From Terriglobia bacterium (lineage in GTDB: Bacteria > Acidobacteriota > Terriglobia > Terriglobales > Acidobacteriaceae), in contig JAVUPY010000067.1 in assembly GCA_032252755.1 (NCBI GenBank), forward strand, positions 62,001-126,000: DNA of 64,000 bases. The letters run 5' to 3'. Below the pieces are notes generated by a model. It was not told where the DNA came from. It saw only the letters and a list, made by a program, of their open reading frames with translations, and did not search any database. The translations under genes were made by a program, and so were the position numbers. Shown here piece after piece: positions 35,194 through 44,494 of this stretch. Each line of letters begins with the position of its first letter. Within the stretch, counting starts at the first letter, position 1.

Positions 35194-36549
35194 TTACTCT
35201 TTGCCTTCCAGCCACATCTGTCCGTTCGCGGCGGCGACGGCGCGGGCGGAGCGTTCCACGGGTTCGAGCTCGGGGATATCTTCCTTGGTGGCCGCGCCAA
35301 GTTCGTTGAATTTGCGGGCGGAGACCAGGACGCGGCTCTCGAACGAGCCGACGGCATCGTTGTAGCACTTCACGGCGGAATCCAGACCCTTGCCAAGCTT
35401 TTCTAGATGTGCGGCCATGGTTCGGAGGCGCTCGTGCAATTCACGGCCGAGGTCGGAGATGGTTTGCGCGTTTTCGGCAAGCTTCTCCTGTCGCCAGCCA
35501 TAGGCTACCGCCCGCAGTAGCGCAATCAGTGTTGTCGGGGAAGCGGGAATTACTCGCTGTTCCACTCCCTGTTCGATGAGCGCAGGTAGTTGTTCGAGGG
35601 CCGAGCTGAAGAACACCTCACCGGGCAGGAACATGACGACGAATTCGGGCGTCGATTCGAACTGCTCCCAGTAGCTCTTCGCCGCCAGCTTGTTCATGTG
35701 GTCTTTGATCTGTCCGGCGTGCGCCAGAAGCTTGGCGCGACGGGTGTCTTCATCGGGTGTCTCGAGGGCCTCAAGATAGGCCTGCAGCGGAGCCTTGGAG
35801 TCGACGATGATCTGCTTGCCGCCCGGCAGGCGGACGATAAGGTCGGGACGGACGCGTCCATCGTTAGTGGTAACGCTCTGCTGCTCGACGAAATCGCAGA
35901 AGGGAAGCATGCCGGCGATTTCGACGACACGACGCAACTGGATTTCTCCCCAGCGGCCACGAACCTGCGGAGCACGCAGGGCCTGAACGAGGCGGCCGGT
36001 TTCGGTCTGCAACTCTTTCTGCGTGCCGATGAGCGACTTCACCTGGGCGCTGAGATTACCGTAGGCTTCGGCGCGGTCCTTCTCGATGAGTCGGATTTGC
36101 TGGTCGACTTTGCCGAGGGATTCCGAGATCGGCCTGACGAGGGCTTCGACCGCTTGCTTGCGCTGTTCGAGGTCGCCGGAAGCCTGGTTTTGAAATTGCG
36201 CTAGGGATTCTTTCGCCAGTTGGAGGAACGATTCGTTGTTGCTCTGCAGGGCCTTGGCGGCGAGGGAATCGAATGCGTTCTTCAATTCGGCGCCAGCCTT
36301 CGTGAGCAGTTCAAGTTTTTCGGCAGCGGCCTTGCGTTCTTGTTCCAGCGTGGCTCGTAGCGTGGCTGTTTCGTTTTGTGCCTGCTGGAGTTCTTTCGCA
36401 CGCCCGTCAAGTTGCGACCGCAGGGAAGCCAGTTCCTGCTCCTGCAGTCGGGCCCGTTCTTGGAGTGCAGCGGAACGGGCTTTCAAGAAGAGCCAGGACA
36501 GTGCAGCGCCAATCGCCGCGCCGAGCAGGATATAGAGGGGCATAATCAT
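35194..36549 (-). CDS. rmuC: DNA recombination protein RmuC
   Basis: This 451-aa protein has an N-terminal membrane anchor ([18 protein letters not shown]), a long coiled coil to about residue 190, and the RmuC nuclease-like domain. That domain shows [18 protein letters not shown] near 200, [20 protein letters not shown] near 235 with the D/E...D-x-K pattern of PD-(D/E)XK folds, and [17 protein letters not shown] near 310. RmuC limits rearrangements at inverted repeats; its exact biochemical role is not settled. ATG at 36549 or 36543 could serve as start. Confidence 0.92.
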   Translation of the reverse strand: MIMPLYILLGAAIGAALSWLFLKARSAALQERARLQEQELASLRSQLDGRAKELQQAQNETATLRATLEQERKAAAEKLELLTKAGAELKNAFDSLAAKALQSNNESFLQLAKESLAQFQNQASGDLEQRKQAVEALVRPISESLGKVDQQIRLIEKDRAEAYGNLSAQVKSLIGTQKELQTETGRLVQALRAPQVRGRWGEIQLRRVVEIAGMLPFCDFVEQQSVTTNDGRVRPDLIVRLPGGKQIIVDSKAPLQAYLEALETPDEDTRRAKLLAHAGQIKDHMNKLAAKSYWEQFESTPEFVVMFLPGEVFFSSALEQLPALIEQGVEQRVIPASPTTLIALLRAVAYGWRQEKLAENAQTISDLGRELHERLRTMAAHLEKLGKGLDSAVKCYNDAVGSFESRVLVSARKFNELGAATKEDIPELEPVERSARAVAAANGQMWLEGKE

Positions 36550-36642
36550 CTGGTAGAGATTGTACCGCGACGTGGATAAGGATCAACGCGGAGGAGGCAG
36601 AGGGCGCGAAGGGAAATGATGAATGGGATAATAACGACGAAG

Positions 36643-36660
36643 AGCGCGGAAAACCGCGCT
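36643..36660. repeat. perfect 7-bp palindrome with AAAA loop
   Basis: AGCGCGG-AAAA-CCGCGCT lies between the divergent rmuC and CAP-domain genes, without a T-tract, so it is not a terminator. It resembles the other short GC-rich intergenic palindromes in this window. Confidence 0.6.
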
Positions 36661-36727
36661 ACTCCTTAATTCGGACCGTATCAGGTTAGGATGTTCCAAC
36701 TGTGGTTTTCGTGAGGACATCTCAGAT

Positions 36728-37540
36728 TTGGGCAAATTCGTGAAACGTTCTAGCATTTTCATCTTGGGATTTCTGTTCGTCGCGGGTGTAATAGCTGCGG
36801 CTGCGCAGCAGTTCGACTCGGCCGCGGAGCAGGAGATATTTCGACTGGTGAACGCAGATCGCGCGCAGGCCGGGTTGCCGCCGCTAGAACTGGACGCGAG
36901 GCTAACGGCAATTGCCCGGAAACACACCGAAGAGATGGCGCGGAAGCAAACCCTGGCGCACCAGTTTCCTGATGAGCCTGACGTTCGTCATCGTGTGATT
37001 GCTTCCGGGGTGCGGTTTGAGATGAGTGGCGAGAACGTCGCCAACAGTCGCGACGCCGATTCCGCGGAGCGTGCGTTGATGAACTCGCCGCCGCATCGGG
37101 CGAACATCCTGCGGCGACAGTTCAACGCTATCGGGATTGGCGTGATTCACGCTGGAGACAGCATCTATGTGACGCAGGATTTTGCGCAGCGCCTGCAGGA
37201 ATTTACGCCGACACAGGCGGAAAACGCGGTGTCGCAAGCGTTCGAACAACTGCGGCGGCAATCGGGAGCGCCATTGTTGCCGCGCGTTCGGCAACCCAAC
37301 CTGCGCCAGTTGGCCTGCGATATGGCACGCAATGACCGGCTCGAGACGGATCTCGCACGGGATATCGCAAATGTGAGAGGCGTAGTGGTGTGGACGGCCA
37401 GCGATCCGCAGAAGCTCCCCGCCGACCTGCTGAAGCTTAATAAAACTACCGCAAGCGGTTGGTCCGTAGGAGCCTGCTTCGCCTCAAGCCAGCATTATCA
37501 GAACCCGGTGTGGTGGATGGTCGCGGTGACATATTTCTAG
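36728..37540 (+). CDS. exported CAP-domain (SCP/PR-1-like) protein
   Basis: This ~270-aa protein has a signal peptide (SIFILGFLFVAGVIAAAAQ) followed by a CAP domain (~residues 35-155). Hallmarks are EIFRLVNADRAQAGLPPLEL, a His in LAHQFP, the acidic GENVA and the second His in SPPHRANILRRQFNAIGIGV. About 110 further residues form a C-terminal domain I do not recognise. Bacterial CAP proteins are secreted and of largely unknown activity. The start is either TTG 36728 (GAGG 11 nt upstream) or GTG 36740; both keep the signal peptide. A shared terminator separates it from the convergent next gene. Confidence 0.85.
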   Translation: MGKFVKRSSIFILGFLFVAGVIAAAAQQFDSAAEQEIFRLVNADRAQAGLPPLELDARLTAIARKHTEEMARKQTLAHQFPDEPDVRHRVIASGVRFEMSGENVANSRDADSAERALMNSPPHRANILRRQFNAIGIGVIHAGDSIYVTQDFAQRLQEFTPTQAENAVSQAFEQLRRQSGAPLLPRVRQPNLRQLACDMARNDRLETDLARDIANVRGVVVWTASDPQKLPADLLKLNKTTASGWSVGACFASSQHYQNPVWWMVAVTYF

Positions 37541-37563
37541 AAGTCCCATTTTGCAGGAACAAC

Positions 37564-37588
37564 AAAGCCCTCAATTGCTGAGGGCTTT
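37564..37588. terminator. bidirectional terminator-like hairpin
   Basis: A perfect 10-bp stem AAAGCCCTCA/TGAGGGCTTT with a 5-nt loop lies between the convergent CAP gene (ends 37540) and the LolA-like gene (ends 37606). The T-tract is short on either strand, but placement and symmetry suggest it serves both. Confidence 0.75.
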
Positions 37589-37605
37589 GCCGAGTAGCTG
37601 AGTCG

Positions 37606-38481
37606 CTACTGCTGCGGTTTCTGCGGTGGCGGATTCTGCTGTTGTGGGTTCTGCTCTGGCTGCCCGTTCTTGTTCTTCTGGACCTCCTGCCCTTCGTACG
37701 TGATCTTCGTGTTGGAGCCGAAACGCTTGTAGTTCGTGTACTTCACTATTTCACGAATATGCACGTCGCCAGTCGAGAAGTGCAGTGTGTCGTCGATGCT
37801 GGTGTAGGTGGGGAACCAGTATTTGCCGTCGATCAGTTCACGGTACGTCGTGAAGTTCGGGAATAGGTTTTCATTATTCTTCTTCCGAATGTCCGGCACG
37901 TTCTTGCCGTAGGTTTTTACGATCTGGAAGTCGGTATCGTCCACCCAGATGCGCCCCTGAAAGTAGCGTTGCTTGGGCTCGATCTTCTTTGGCGCGACGT
38001 CGAAGACGTAGGTATTGAGTTCGTCCTCGCGCTGCTGCCCGAGGTAGCGGATGTCGTATTCGGGAATTTCATCGGAGGTGAGCACGAACGGCAGCCGATG
38101 GCGCAGGTCTTCGAAATCTTCGCGTGACATCGTGATGTTCTTGAGAGTGCTTTGCGGCGCGAAAGTGACGTGCTCGATGCGATTGCCCTGATCGTCGAAC
38201 AGAATGTCGCTGACCTGTCGGAATTCGCCGCTGCCGTTGGCCCCGTCATCTTCGACGGTCAAGTCCTGCGTCCAGGTGTAGTGTTCGCGGGCTTCCTTGA
38301 AGACCTTTTCTTTGGCGGCGAATTTCTGGATTACCTCATCGGGCGTTAGGCCGTTCTTGGGTGGCTCGTTGACGAGCGGGCCTTCGCCCCTTTGTGCCAC
38401 TGCGGCCAGCGGCGTCAGGCTGAGCAGGCAGACAATAGCCCAAGCCCAATTTCCAAAGCGGAACATGTGCTTTCTTTTCAT
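37606..38481 (-). CDS. exported protein of unknown function, outer-membrane-lipoprotein-sorting-like
   Basis: This 291-aa protein has a signal peptide (WAWAIVCLLSLTPLAAVAQ) and a mature domain of repeated beta-type segments (IWVDDTDFQIVKTYGKNVPD near residue 185, then YWFPTYTSID). The pattern of residue pairs in front of W/Y recalls LolA/LolB-like periplasmic folds. The last ~30 residues are Gln/Pro/Asn-rich (QNPQQQNPPPQKPQQ). A second ATG at 38466 would shorten the basic head. Function cannot be assigned from sequence; a role in envelope lipids is only a fold-based guess. Confidence 0.6.
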   Translation of the reverse strand: MKRKHMFRFGNWAWAIVCLLSLTPLAAVAQRGEGPLVNEPPKNGLTPDEVIQKFAAKEKVFKEAREHYTWTQDLTVEDDGANGSGEFRQVSDILFDDQGNRIEHVTFAPQSTLKNITMSREDFEDLRHRLPFVLTSDEIPEYDIRYLGQQREDELNTYVFDVAPKKIEPKQRYFQGRIWVDDTDFQIVKTYGKNVPDIRKKNNENLFPNFTTYRELIDGKYWFPTYTSIDDTLHFSTGDVHIREIVKYTNYKRFGSNTKITYEGQEVQKNKNGQPEQNPQQQNPPPQKPQQ

Positions 38482-38560
38482 CTCAAGATTCCCGGGATCT
38501 TACGTTGTTTGGATGCAAACCGAGCAGCGGAGTTGCTGTTAACTATTGTAAAACGGTCGC

Positions 38561-38654
38561 CGGTAGTTGGTGGCCGGTGGTTAGTGATTTGCGTCAGTTC
38601 GTAGTGAGGTTCTGACTATCTATCAGCCACCAGCGGCCAGCCACGGTTTGTGCC
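38561..38654. repeat. imperfect inverted repeat (GGTGGCCGGTGG type)
   Basis: A TGGTGGCCGGTGG arm (38568-38580) faces CCACCAGCGGCCAGCCA (38637-38653) across about 57 nt, upstream of the S9 peptidase gene. Such G/T-rich intergenic repeats are of the REP-like kind; copy number elsewhere is unknown. Confidence 0.5.
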
Positions 38655-38715
38655 GACGTTTCCTTTTGCCCTAAGTCTCTTGTCCTTATAAACTTTTCCC
38701 GCCCATGGAGGTCCC

Positions 38716-40938
38716 ATGATTCGCCGCATATTCTTAGCGATTACGCTTTTTTGTTTAGCTCTTCCACTTTTGGCCCAGACGAAGCGCCCCTTCACCTTCG
38801 AAGACATGATGAAGCTGAAGCGTATCGGCGACTTCACCGTCTCGCCCGACAGCAAGTGGGTCACCTTCAGCGCCGTCGATGTCAACCTCGATGCGAATAC
38901 CCGAAAGTCCCATCTCTGGATCGTTCCCGTGGCCGGAGGCGAATCGCGCCGGTTGACGGCGGAGGGCAGCAGCCAGACGGAAGATCGGCTGCGCTTTGCG
39001 CCTGACGCAAAACGCGTGCTATACACCATCGTTCGCGACGGCCATTCGCAGATCTGGACGCAGGACTTTGATCCCGAGCAGGGAGCGCTGGTCGGCGCGC
39101 CGCATGAAGTAACGAACATTTCGACTGACGCCGACGGTGCGATCTGGTCCCCCGACGGCAAGTCGATCCTGTTCGTCTCTGCCGTCTATCCCGATTGCCG
39201 GGACGACGCCTGTAATAAGCAGCGCGACGAGGCCGCCGAAAAGAGCAAGGTCAAAGCGAAGATATTCACCCACCTGCTCTACCGTCACTGGACCGCCTAC
39301 AGCAACGGCAAGCGCTCGCACTTGTTTCTCGTTGAAGCCGACTGCGACGCCGAAGGCGGCAATACCGCCTGCGCCGGACGCGACCTCACTCCTGGCGACC
39401 ACGACGTGCCACCGTTCTCACTCGGCGGGCAGGACCAGTACCAGTTCTCGCCCGACGGCAAGGAGATCGCCTACACCAGCAACCTCGATGAGGTCGAAGC
39501 CACCTCAACCAACAGCGACGTCTTCACCCTCTCGCTGACCGACCCCAACGCTAAGCCCAAAAACCTGACCGCCGAAAACAAGGGCTCCGACTCGACCCCG
39601 ATGTACTCGCCCGATGGCAAATGGCTCGCCATCCGCTCGCAGTTCCGGGCGGGATACGAGAGCGACCGGTTCCGGTTGAGACTGATCGATCGGGCGACCG
39701 GGAAGATCACGAACCTGACCGAGAATTGGGATCGCTGGGTCGATTCGATGGGGTGGGCCGCAGATTCGAAAGCACTGCTGGTAACAGCTGGGAACGAGGG
39801 CGAGGCTCCGATTTATGTCGTTTCGATTACAGCTCCGCTAAATCGGAAGCTGGCTTCGGGGGAGACACTTGTTCCGCAGGCATTAGTTCCGCACGGCACC
39901 AACGACTCTCCTATGGCAGTTTCGGGGATTCAATCAAACGCGCCCCTTGCGAGCACAACAGATCCGAACAAGGGCATTGTTGTTTTCGCTCGCAACTCGG
40001 TTGCGTTTCCGACAGAGCTTTTCGTCCTCGATTTGAAAAGGTGGGAGAGTGCAGCTTCCGCTTGGGATTGCCCCACCGGTAAGGCTCCCTGTCCGGAGAT
40101 CCCGCAAGCTCAACAGCTGACGCACCTGAACGATGCAGTTCTGTCAGGGATCTCCATGCAGCCCGTAGAGTCCTTCTGGTTCACCGGTTCCGAGAAAGCC
40201 AAAGTCCAAGGCTTTATCGTAAAGCCGCCGAACTTCGACGCCTCGAAGAAGTATCCCGTGAAGTTCCTCATCCACGGTGGCCCGCAAGGCGCATGGGGAG
40301 ACGACTGGTCCTTCCGCTGGAACCCGAACCTGTTCGCCGCCGACGGCTACGTCATCGTGATGATCAATCCGCGCGGCTCGACCGGCTACGGGCAGAAGTT
40401 CATCGACGACATCAATGGCGATTGGGGCGGACGCGCCTACCAGGACCTGATGCTCGGCCTCGACTACGCCGAGAAGACGTATCCGTTCATCGACAAGAAT
40501 CGCGAGTGCGCCCTGGGCGCCAGCTACGGCGGCTACATGGCCAACTGGATCCTCGGACACACCACGCGCTTCAAGTGCATCGTCTCGCACGACGGCATGT
40601 TCAACTCCGAGTCCGCTTGGGGCACCACCGAAGAGTTATGGTTCAACGAGTGGGAGTTCAAGGGCACGCCGTGGACGAACCGCGAACTCTATCGCAAGTG
40701 GTCGCCACACCTCTTTGCCGCTAATTTCAAGACGCCGACGCTGGTCGTCCACAGCCAGCTCGACTACCGCCTTGACGTCAGCGAAGGCTTCCAACTCTTC
40801 ACCACGCTCCAGCGCCTCGGCGTCCCGTCGAAAATGCTCTACTTCCCGGATGAGGGTCACTGGGTGCTAAAGCCGCAAAACTCCCAGCTCTGGTGGAAGA
40901 CGGTCGGTGACTGGGTGGATCAGTGGACCAAGAAGTAA
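38716..40938 (+). CDS. exported S9-family serine peptidase (prolyl oligopeptidase/DPP-like)
   Basis: This 740-aa protein has a short signal peptide (FLAITLFCLALPLLAQ), an N-terminal beta-propeller (~30-480) with repeated SPDGKxI/LxF blades, and a C-terminal alpha/beta hydrolase domain. The nucleophile is Ser in LGASYGGYMANW near residue 600, the acid is likely Asp in HSQLDYRLDVSEG, and the His is in FPDEGHWVLKP near 716. The enzyme would cleave peptides in the periplasm. Length is normal for the acylaminoacyl-peptidase/DPP subgroup. It is preceded by AGG in CCATGGAGG 7 nt from the ATG. Confidence 0.9.
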   Translation: MIRRIFLAITLFCLALPLLAQTKRPFTFEDMMKLKRIGDFTVSPDSKWVTFSAVDVNLDANTRKSHLWIVPVAGGESRRLTAEGSSQTEDRLRFAPDAKRVLYTIVRDGHSQIWTQDFDPEQGALVGAPHEVTNISTDADGAIWSPDGKSILFVSAVYPDCRDDACNKQRDEAAEKSKVKAKIFTHLLYRHWTAYSNGKRSHLFLVEADCDAEGGNTACAGRDLTPGDHDVPPFSLGGQDQYQFSPDGKEIAYTSNLDEVEATSTNSDVFTLSLTDPNAKPKNLTAENKGSDSTPMYSPDGKWLAIRSQFRAGYESDRFRLRLIDRATGKITNLTENWDRWVDSMGWAADSKALLVTAGNEGEAPIYVVSITAPLNRKLASGETLVPQALVPHGTNDSPMAVSGIQSNAPLASTTDPNKGIVVFARNSVAFPTELFVLDLKRWESAASAWDCPTGKAPCPEIPQAQQLTHLNDAVLSGISMQPVESFWFTGSEKAKVQGFIVKPPNFDASKKYPVKFLIHGGPQGAWGDDWSFRWNPNLFAADGYVIVMINPRGSTGYGQKFIDDINGDWGGRAYQDLMLGLDYAEKTYPFIDKNRECALGASYGGYMANWILGHTTRFKCIVSHDGMFNSESAWGTTEELWFNEWEFKGTPWTNRELYRKWSPHLFAANFKTPTLVVHSQLDYRLDVSEGFQLFTTLQRLGVPSKMLYFPDEGHWVLKPQNSQLWWKTVGDWVDQWTKK

Positions 40939-40950
40939 GGGGAAAACTGC

Positions 40951-41030
40951 AGCCGCGGATTTCCGCGGATAACGAAGAACTCAGGAGCTTTAGTGTCAAT
41001 GAGATACGCGATTATCCGCGCGAATCCGAG
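40951..41030. repeat. REP-like palindromic unit built on CCGCGG / CGCGGATAA
   Basis: The 189-bp gap after the S9 gene contains CCGCGG twice (40953-40958, 40963-40968) and then CGCGGATAAC, whose near-complement GATTATCCGCG recurs about 45 nt later. The unit could form a cruciform or an RNA hairpin. Related CCGCG-type strings lie at 43567-43598 and 50077-50107. Confidence 0.5.
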
Positions 41031-41127
41031 GTCGCTTTTTGGCGTTCACAAATCACCCGGCCATCGTCCAGATATCACTGCATTCGGGTCATGAAGGGTG
41101 GGATAACAGAACCTTCAGGAGGCCGTT

Positions 41128-41667
41128 ATGCATGACTTCGGCACCCGAATCCGCCCCGAAGAAATTACTCCCGAGCTTCGCGAACAGCTCATCGGCGACT
41201 GCCGTTTATCGGAGATACTGCTTCACACTGCCGCGTTTCTGGGTGTCGTTGCCGTATCGCTCCTGCTATCGCTCGTTTATCGCTGGCACCAGGAGCCTTG
41301 GGGGAGCGAATGGCGCCCCATCGTATTCGCGGTCATGGTGGGAGTCTTGGTCATGATCGGGATCCGCATGTGGTTCCATTGGGAGAACCGCTTTCTGAAA
41401 AATGCGCCCGCAGCACCGGCCGAGGTTGAGGAGATCGACGTTACCGCTGACCACAAGCACTACCTGAAACTGAAGTTCGACCCTGCGTCGGCGCCCGGCA
41501 CACCATCGCACGAAGGAGAAGTAACCGCCGAGTTGCACACTGATGCGCCGGCGTTCAACGAGCAGTTACACACCGGAGATCTCGTGTCCGTCATTTATGA
41601 GCCGTCGAATCCAGAGCATGTCGAGGTGGTTGAAGTGGAACACGAGCATCCGGTTGGGGCGAAGTAG
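41128..41667 (+). CDS. small membrane protein of unknown function (paralog 1 of 2)
   Basis: This 179-aa protein has two transmembrane helices (~28-50 and ~63-85) followed by a soluble C-terminal beta-rich domain. That domain ends HTGDLVSVIYEPSNPEHVEV, a DUF3592-like 'G-D-x-V-x-V-x-Y-x-P' ending. It shares its layout and several motifs (FGxRIRPxxxT at the N-terminus, GDxVSxIYxP at the end) with the next gene but not high identity. A strong AGGAGG lies 5 nt before the ATG, and the same AGGAGGCCGT leader precedes the paralog. Function unknown. Confidence 0.75.
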   Translation: MHDFGTRIRPEEITPELREQLIGDCRLSEILLHTAAFLGVVAVSLLLSLVYRWHQEPWGSEWRPIVFAVMVGVLVMIGIRMWFHWENRFLKNAPAAPAEVEEIDVTADHKHYLKLKFDPASAPGTPSHEGEVTAELHTDAPAFNEQLHTGDLVSVIYEPSNPEHVEVVEVEHEHPVGAK

Positions 41668-41889
41668 AGAGAAGACCCACATCTGCTGAATGCGGCAGAT
41701 GCGGGCACTGTACGAGGGCTCGGTGGGAAAGAGAATTTGAGCGACCATGTCCGGTCGCCTTCGTCACTTTCGTTCGTGTCATTCGTCACTGAGTTCCACT
41801 TGCCAGACATGGCATAAACCTCACACTCATATCCGTTCCGGGCTTATTTATCTCTATTCATAGCGGCATCTTTTTAAGGAGGCCGTCGT

Positions 41890-42510
41890 ATGCCCGGATT
41901 TGGCGATAGGATTCGTCCCGACCAGGTCACACTCGCCATGCGAGCCCGCCTTGCGCGAAGCGTGTACCGACGCGAGTTTCTCGCTCTTGCTGCTGTTTTT
42001 CTTCCGTGCCTGCTGATCGCGGGCGTGGTGATAGCGTTTTACCACTTTCACAACGAAGCCGTGGGAACGGTGTGGCAAGTCATTGGACCGATCGTCGTCA
42101 CCGGTGCCCTAATCGCGGTGGTCGTCCACGCCTGGGGACTGCGCGAAAGGAAGTTCGTCGAAACCGCGCCGCTTGCCGCCGCAGTCGTCAAACAAATCGA
42201 GACCTCTTCCGACTACACCTACAAGCATCGAGTGATCCTGTCCTATCGTCCTATCCAGTATAAGTCGAATAGCGACATGCTCCCGGGGCTGAGCCCTGCG
42301 CACTCCGTGGTCGCGACAGTAGAGTCGAACTTCCCCGGCTTCAGCCAATTGCTGCAGAAGGGAGACAGCGTTTCGATAATCTACGACCCGGTCGAACCGG
42401 ACCACGTGTGGATCGTCGAGGAAGAGAAGGCGGTCTTTGCTAGTTCCCGCAACCCCCCCGCTGTCGAAGAAGGAGGGACCAACTATGCCGCTAGCCGACG
42501 TTGCTCGTGA
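41890..42510 (+). CDS. small membrane protein of unknown function (paralog 2 of 2)
   Basis: This 206-aa protein has the same plan as its upstream neighbour: MPGFGDRIRPDQVT start, two membrane helices (~32-52 and ~65-85), a soluble domain and a KGDSVSIIYDPVEPDHVWI segment near residue 160. AAGGAGG lies about 7 nt before the ATG in a leader nearly identical to that of paralog 1. The 222-bp spacer has no recognisable element. Its last 28 bp overlap the convergent glycosyltransferase gene. Function unknown. Confidence 0.75.
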   Translation: MPGFGDRIRPDQVTLAMRARLARSVYRREFLALAAVFLPCLLIAGVVIAFYHFHNEAVGTVWQVIGPIVVTGALIAVVVHAWGLRERKFVETAPLAAAVVKQIETSSDYTYKHRVILSYRPIQYKSNSDMLPGLSPAHSVVATVESNFPGFSQLLQKGDSVSIIYDPVEPDHVWIVEEEKAVFASSRNPPAVEEGGTNYAASRRCS

Positions 42511-43562
42511 AATTCCAACATGATCCGCTCGTAGAGAGCTTCGTATCCATTTGCCATTGTTCGCGCCGAGAAGTTCTCCTCAGCAACCGCTCGCGCGTCT
42601 TCCGGCCATAAGCGATCGAGGTCGCCGATCGCATGGGCCATCTGAGAAACGTCTGTGACGAGATATCCGCTGACGTTGTTGCGCACAATCTCCAGCAGCG
42701 CGCCATTGGGGAAGGCGATCACCGGAGTCCCGCATGCCATCGCCTCCATGACGACGAGCGAACTGGTTTCCGGAGCGAGCGTTGGCAGGAGCAACGCACG
42801 GGCCTCCGCGAGCAACTCCATTTTCTCCGCGAAACTGGGCTTCTCGATCCATCGTATGCGGCCCTGGGCGCGTTCCAGTCGCGGCCGCACCTCGCGTTCG
42901 AAGTACTCCTGATGCCAGGAGAACGGATACACCTGCCCAGCCATGACGAGCCGAACACCGGCGCGTTCCGCAGCATCGATTGCGAGATGCGGAGCTTTCT
43001 CCGGACAAATTCTCCCAAGCCAGAAAACGTAATCGCTCTTGTTCGGCTCAAAACGAAAGCGCTCCAGGGCGATCCCGTTGGGAACGACACCGAACATCTG
43101 CGGGAAGTCGTCGAATGTTCGAGCCTGAGAACGGGAGACGCAATTAAAAGAGACGTTCTCCGGAAGAGATTGAAACAACTTCTGGTCATAGAAGGTTCGC
43201 GGCAGATGCAGAGTCGCGAGCACCGGCAGATCGAGCGTTCCAGCGTGTTGCCAGAAGAAGCCGCTTTCGTCGTGCACGACATCGAATTCCTGCTCTTCGA
43301 TGGCGCGAATCACAGACTGCGAATGCTGTTTAGCTCGCGCGTCAAATTCATCGACAGCAGTCGGCGCCTCTCCCGTCGCGATCAAGTCGCCGGAAACCTG
43401 CGAACCTTCGCAGGCGGCAACCGCGGTGCGATATCCGCGACGCGCCATCTCGCGCTCCAGAGTCCACAGCATCTGTTCAGCGCCGCCGCAACTGGCGTCG
43501 CTCACCGGCAACATGGGATAGGAAACGAAAAGAATGTTCATCGAAGCACTCGGCTGAATCAT
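42483..43562 (-). CDS. glycosyltransferase family 4 protein paired with a deacetylase
   Basis: This ~359-aa GT-B enzyme starts MIQPSASMNILFVSYPMLPV. Donor-site features are VVPNGIALERFRFEPNKSDY near residue 165, YVFWLGRICPEKAPHLAIDA, and the E-x7-E region PETSSLVVMEAMACGTPVIA near 280. The ATG at 43562 overlaps the stop of the PIG-L gene (TAATG). ATG 43541, beginning at the first beta strand, is the alternative. The frame extends further upstream only as a shadow inside the deacetylase gene. With the deacetylase it probably makes or remodels an N-acetylated glycoside. Confidence 0.85.
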   Translation of the reverse strand: MIQPSASMNILFVSYPMLPVSDASCGGAEQMLWTLEREMARRGYRTAVAACEGSQVSGDLIATGEAPTAVDEFDARAKQHSQSVIRAIEEQEFDVVHDESGFFWQHAGTLDLPVLATLHLPRTFYDQKLFQSLPENVSFNCVSRSQARTFDDFPQMFGVVPNGIALERFRFEPNKSDYVFWLGRICPEKAPHLAIDAAERAGVRLVMAGQVYPFSWHQEYFEREVRPRLERAQGRIRWIEKPSFAEKMELLAEARALLLPTLAPETSSLVVMEAMACGTPVIAFPNGALLEIVRNNVSGYLVTDVSQMAHAIGDLDRLWPEDARAVAEENFSARTMANGYEALYERIMLEFHEQRRLAA

Positions 43563-44371
43563 TAAGCGATCCGCGAATCTCCGCGTCCGTCCGCGGTAGC
43601 ATTCGCCTTTAACGCGTTCTGGAACTCCTCGAACTTCGCCGATACCTGCGTTCCTGTCATCGACCACTGCCACAACTCGTAGTTCAGCTTGCCTTCGTGC
43701 GGTGGACGCCAGTAGTCGTACTGCTTCTGCGGGCGGAAGATCTCTGGCTCGATGCGGAAGACCTGCAGGAAGTCTCCCTGCGACGGATACGAGGCGCACA
43801 TCGCCCGTTTGCGCTCGATCTCCTCCGGATTCGGCGAATGTGCGGCCTCGGATCCGTTCGGCTCCAGGAATTCCTGCACAGACAACTGGGTTCGATTACG
43901 GCGATAGAGAGGCGCTTCCCAGACCGGAATTGCCAGGTGCTTCCCCAGTTCGTGGGCGAGCAGGCTGCAACTGTCGTGATCCGGATGACCGCCTTCGTAT
44001 GCCATGGTCAGTATCGCCTGCGGCTGCAGCTGTCTCGCTTCGTGCGCGAGCAGTTCGTAGGCTGCGGCAAGGTTCTGGAACAACTCCTGGTCAACGAGTC
44101 GTGGCTCCAGGTTGGCGAGGAAGACGATCTCGCGCACGCCGACCTGCGCCAGCGCGTGGCGACACTCCTCCTGGCGCATCCGCGAGTAAGCTTCGCGGCT
44201 GCCATACTTCTGCCAGAAGTAAGGGTCCTGGGGCGCGCCGTCGGTGGCGTAAACCACGACGGGGTCGCGCATGCGCTGCAGCAGGCCGCCGCAGGTGATG
44301 CACTCGTCGTCGGGATGAGCGACCAGCACCAGCGTCCGGCCCAACAGGGTTTCCAAGTCAACCGCCATCAT
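43562..44371 (-). CDS. PIG-L/LmbE-family N-acetylglycosaminyl deacetylase
   Basis: This 269-aa zinc hydrolase removes acetyl groups from N-acetylglucosamine-type conjugates. The metal motif is VLVAHPDDECITCGG near residues 16-30 (H, D, D), with the second site GGHPDHDSC near 129. It is coupled to a family 4 glycosyltransferase by TAATG. The GT-plus-PIG-L pairing resembles the first two steps of bacillithiol or mycothiol synthesis, but no ligase gene is adjacent and the glycosyltransferase lacks an obvious BshA signature, so a different glycoconjugate is equally possible. Confidence 0.87.
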   Translation of the reverse strand: MMAVDLETLLGRTLVLVAHPDDECITCGGLLQRMRDPVVVYATDGAPQDPYFWQKYGSREAYSRMRQEECRHALAQVGVREIVFLANLEPRLVDQELFQNLAAAYELLAHEARQLQPQAILTMAYEGGHPDHDSCSLLAHELGKHLAIPVWEAPLYRRNRTQLSVQEFLEPNGSEAAHSPNPEEIERKRAMCASYPSQGDFLQVFRIEPEIFRPQKQYDYWRPPHEGKLNYELWQWSMTGTQVSAKFEEFQNALKANATADGRGDSRIA

Positions 44372-44494
44372 CCGAAGTAAGATGCGCTCAGAACGAGGGA
44401 TGTTTGTGACATCTGTGATCGAAAGTTTCGACTGCCGGATGGTCGCTCCGCAAAGTCGCGCGAAGGCGCGCTGGACGTTATACTGCCCTCACCC

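Noticed and set aside
43697-44380. 227-codon plus-strand frame opposite the PIG-L deacetylase
   Set aside because: Antisense shadow; the deacetylase has clear metal-binding motifs on the other strand.
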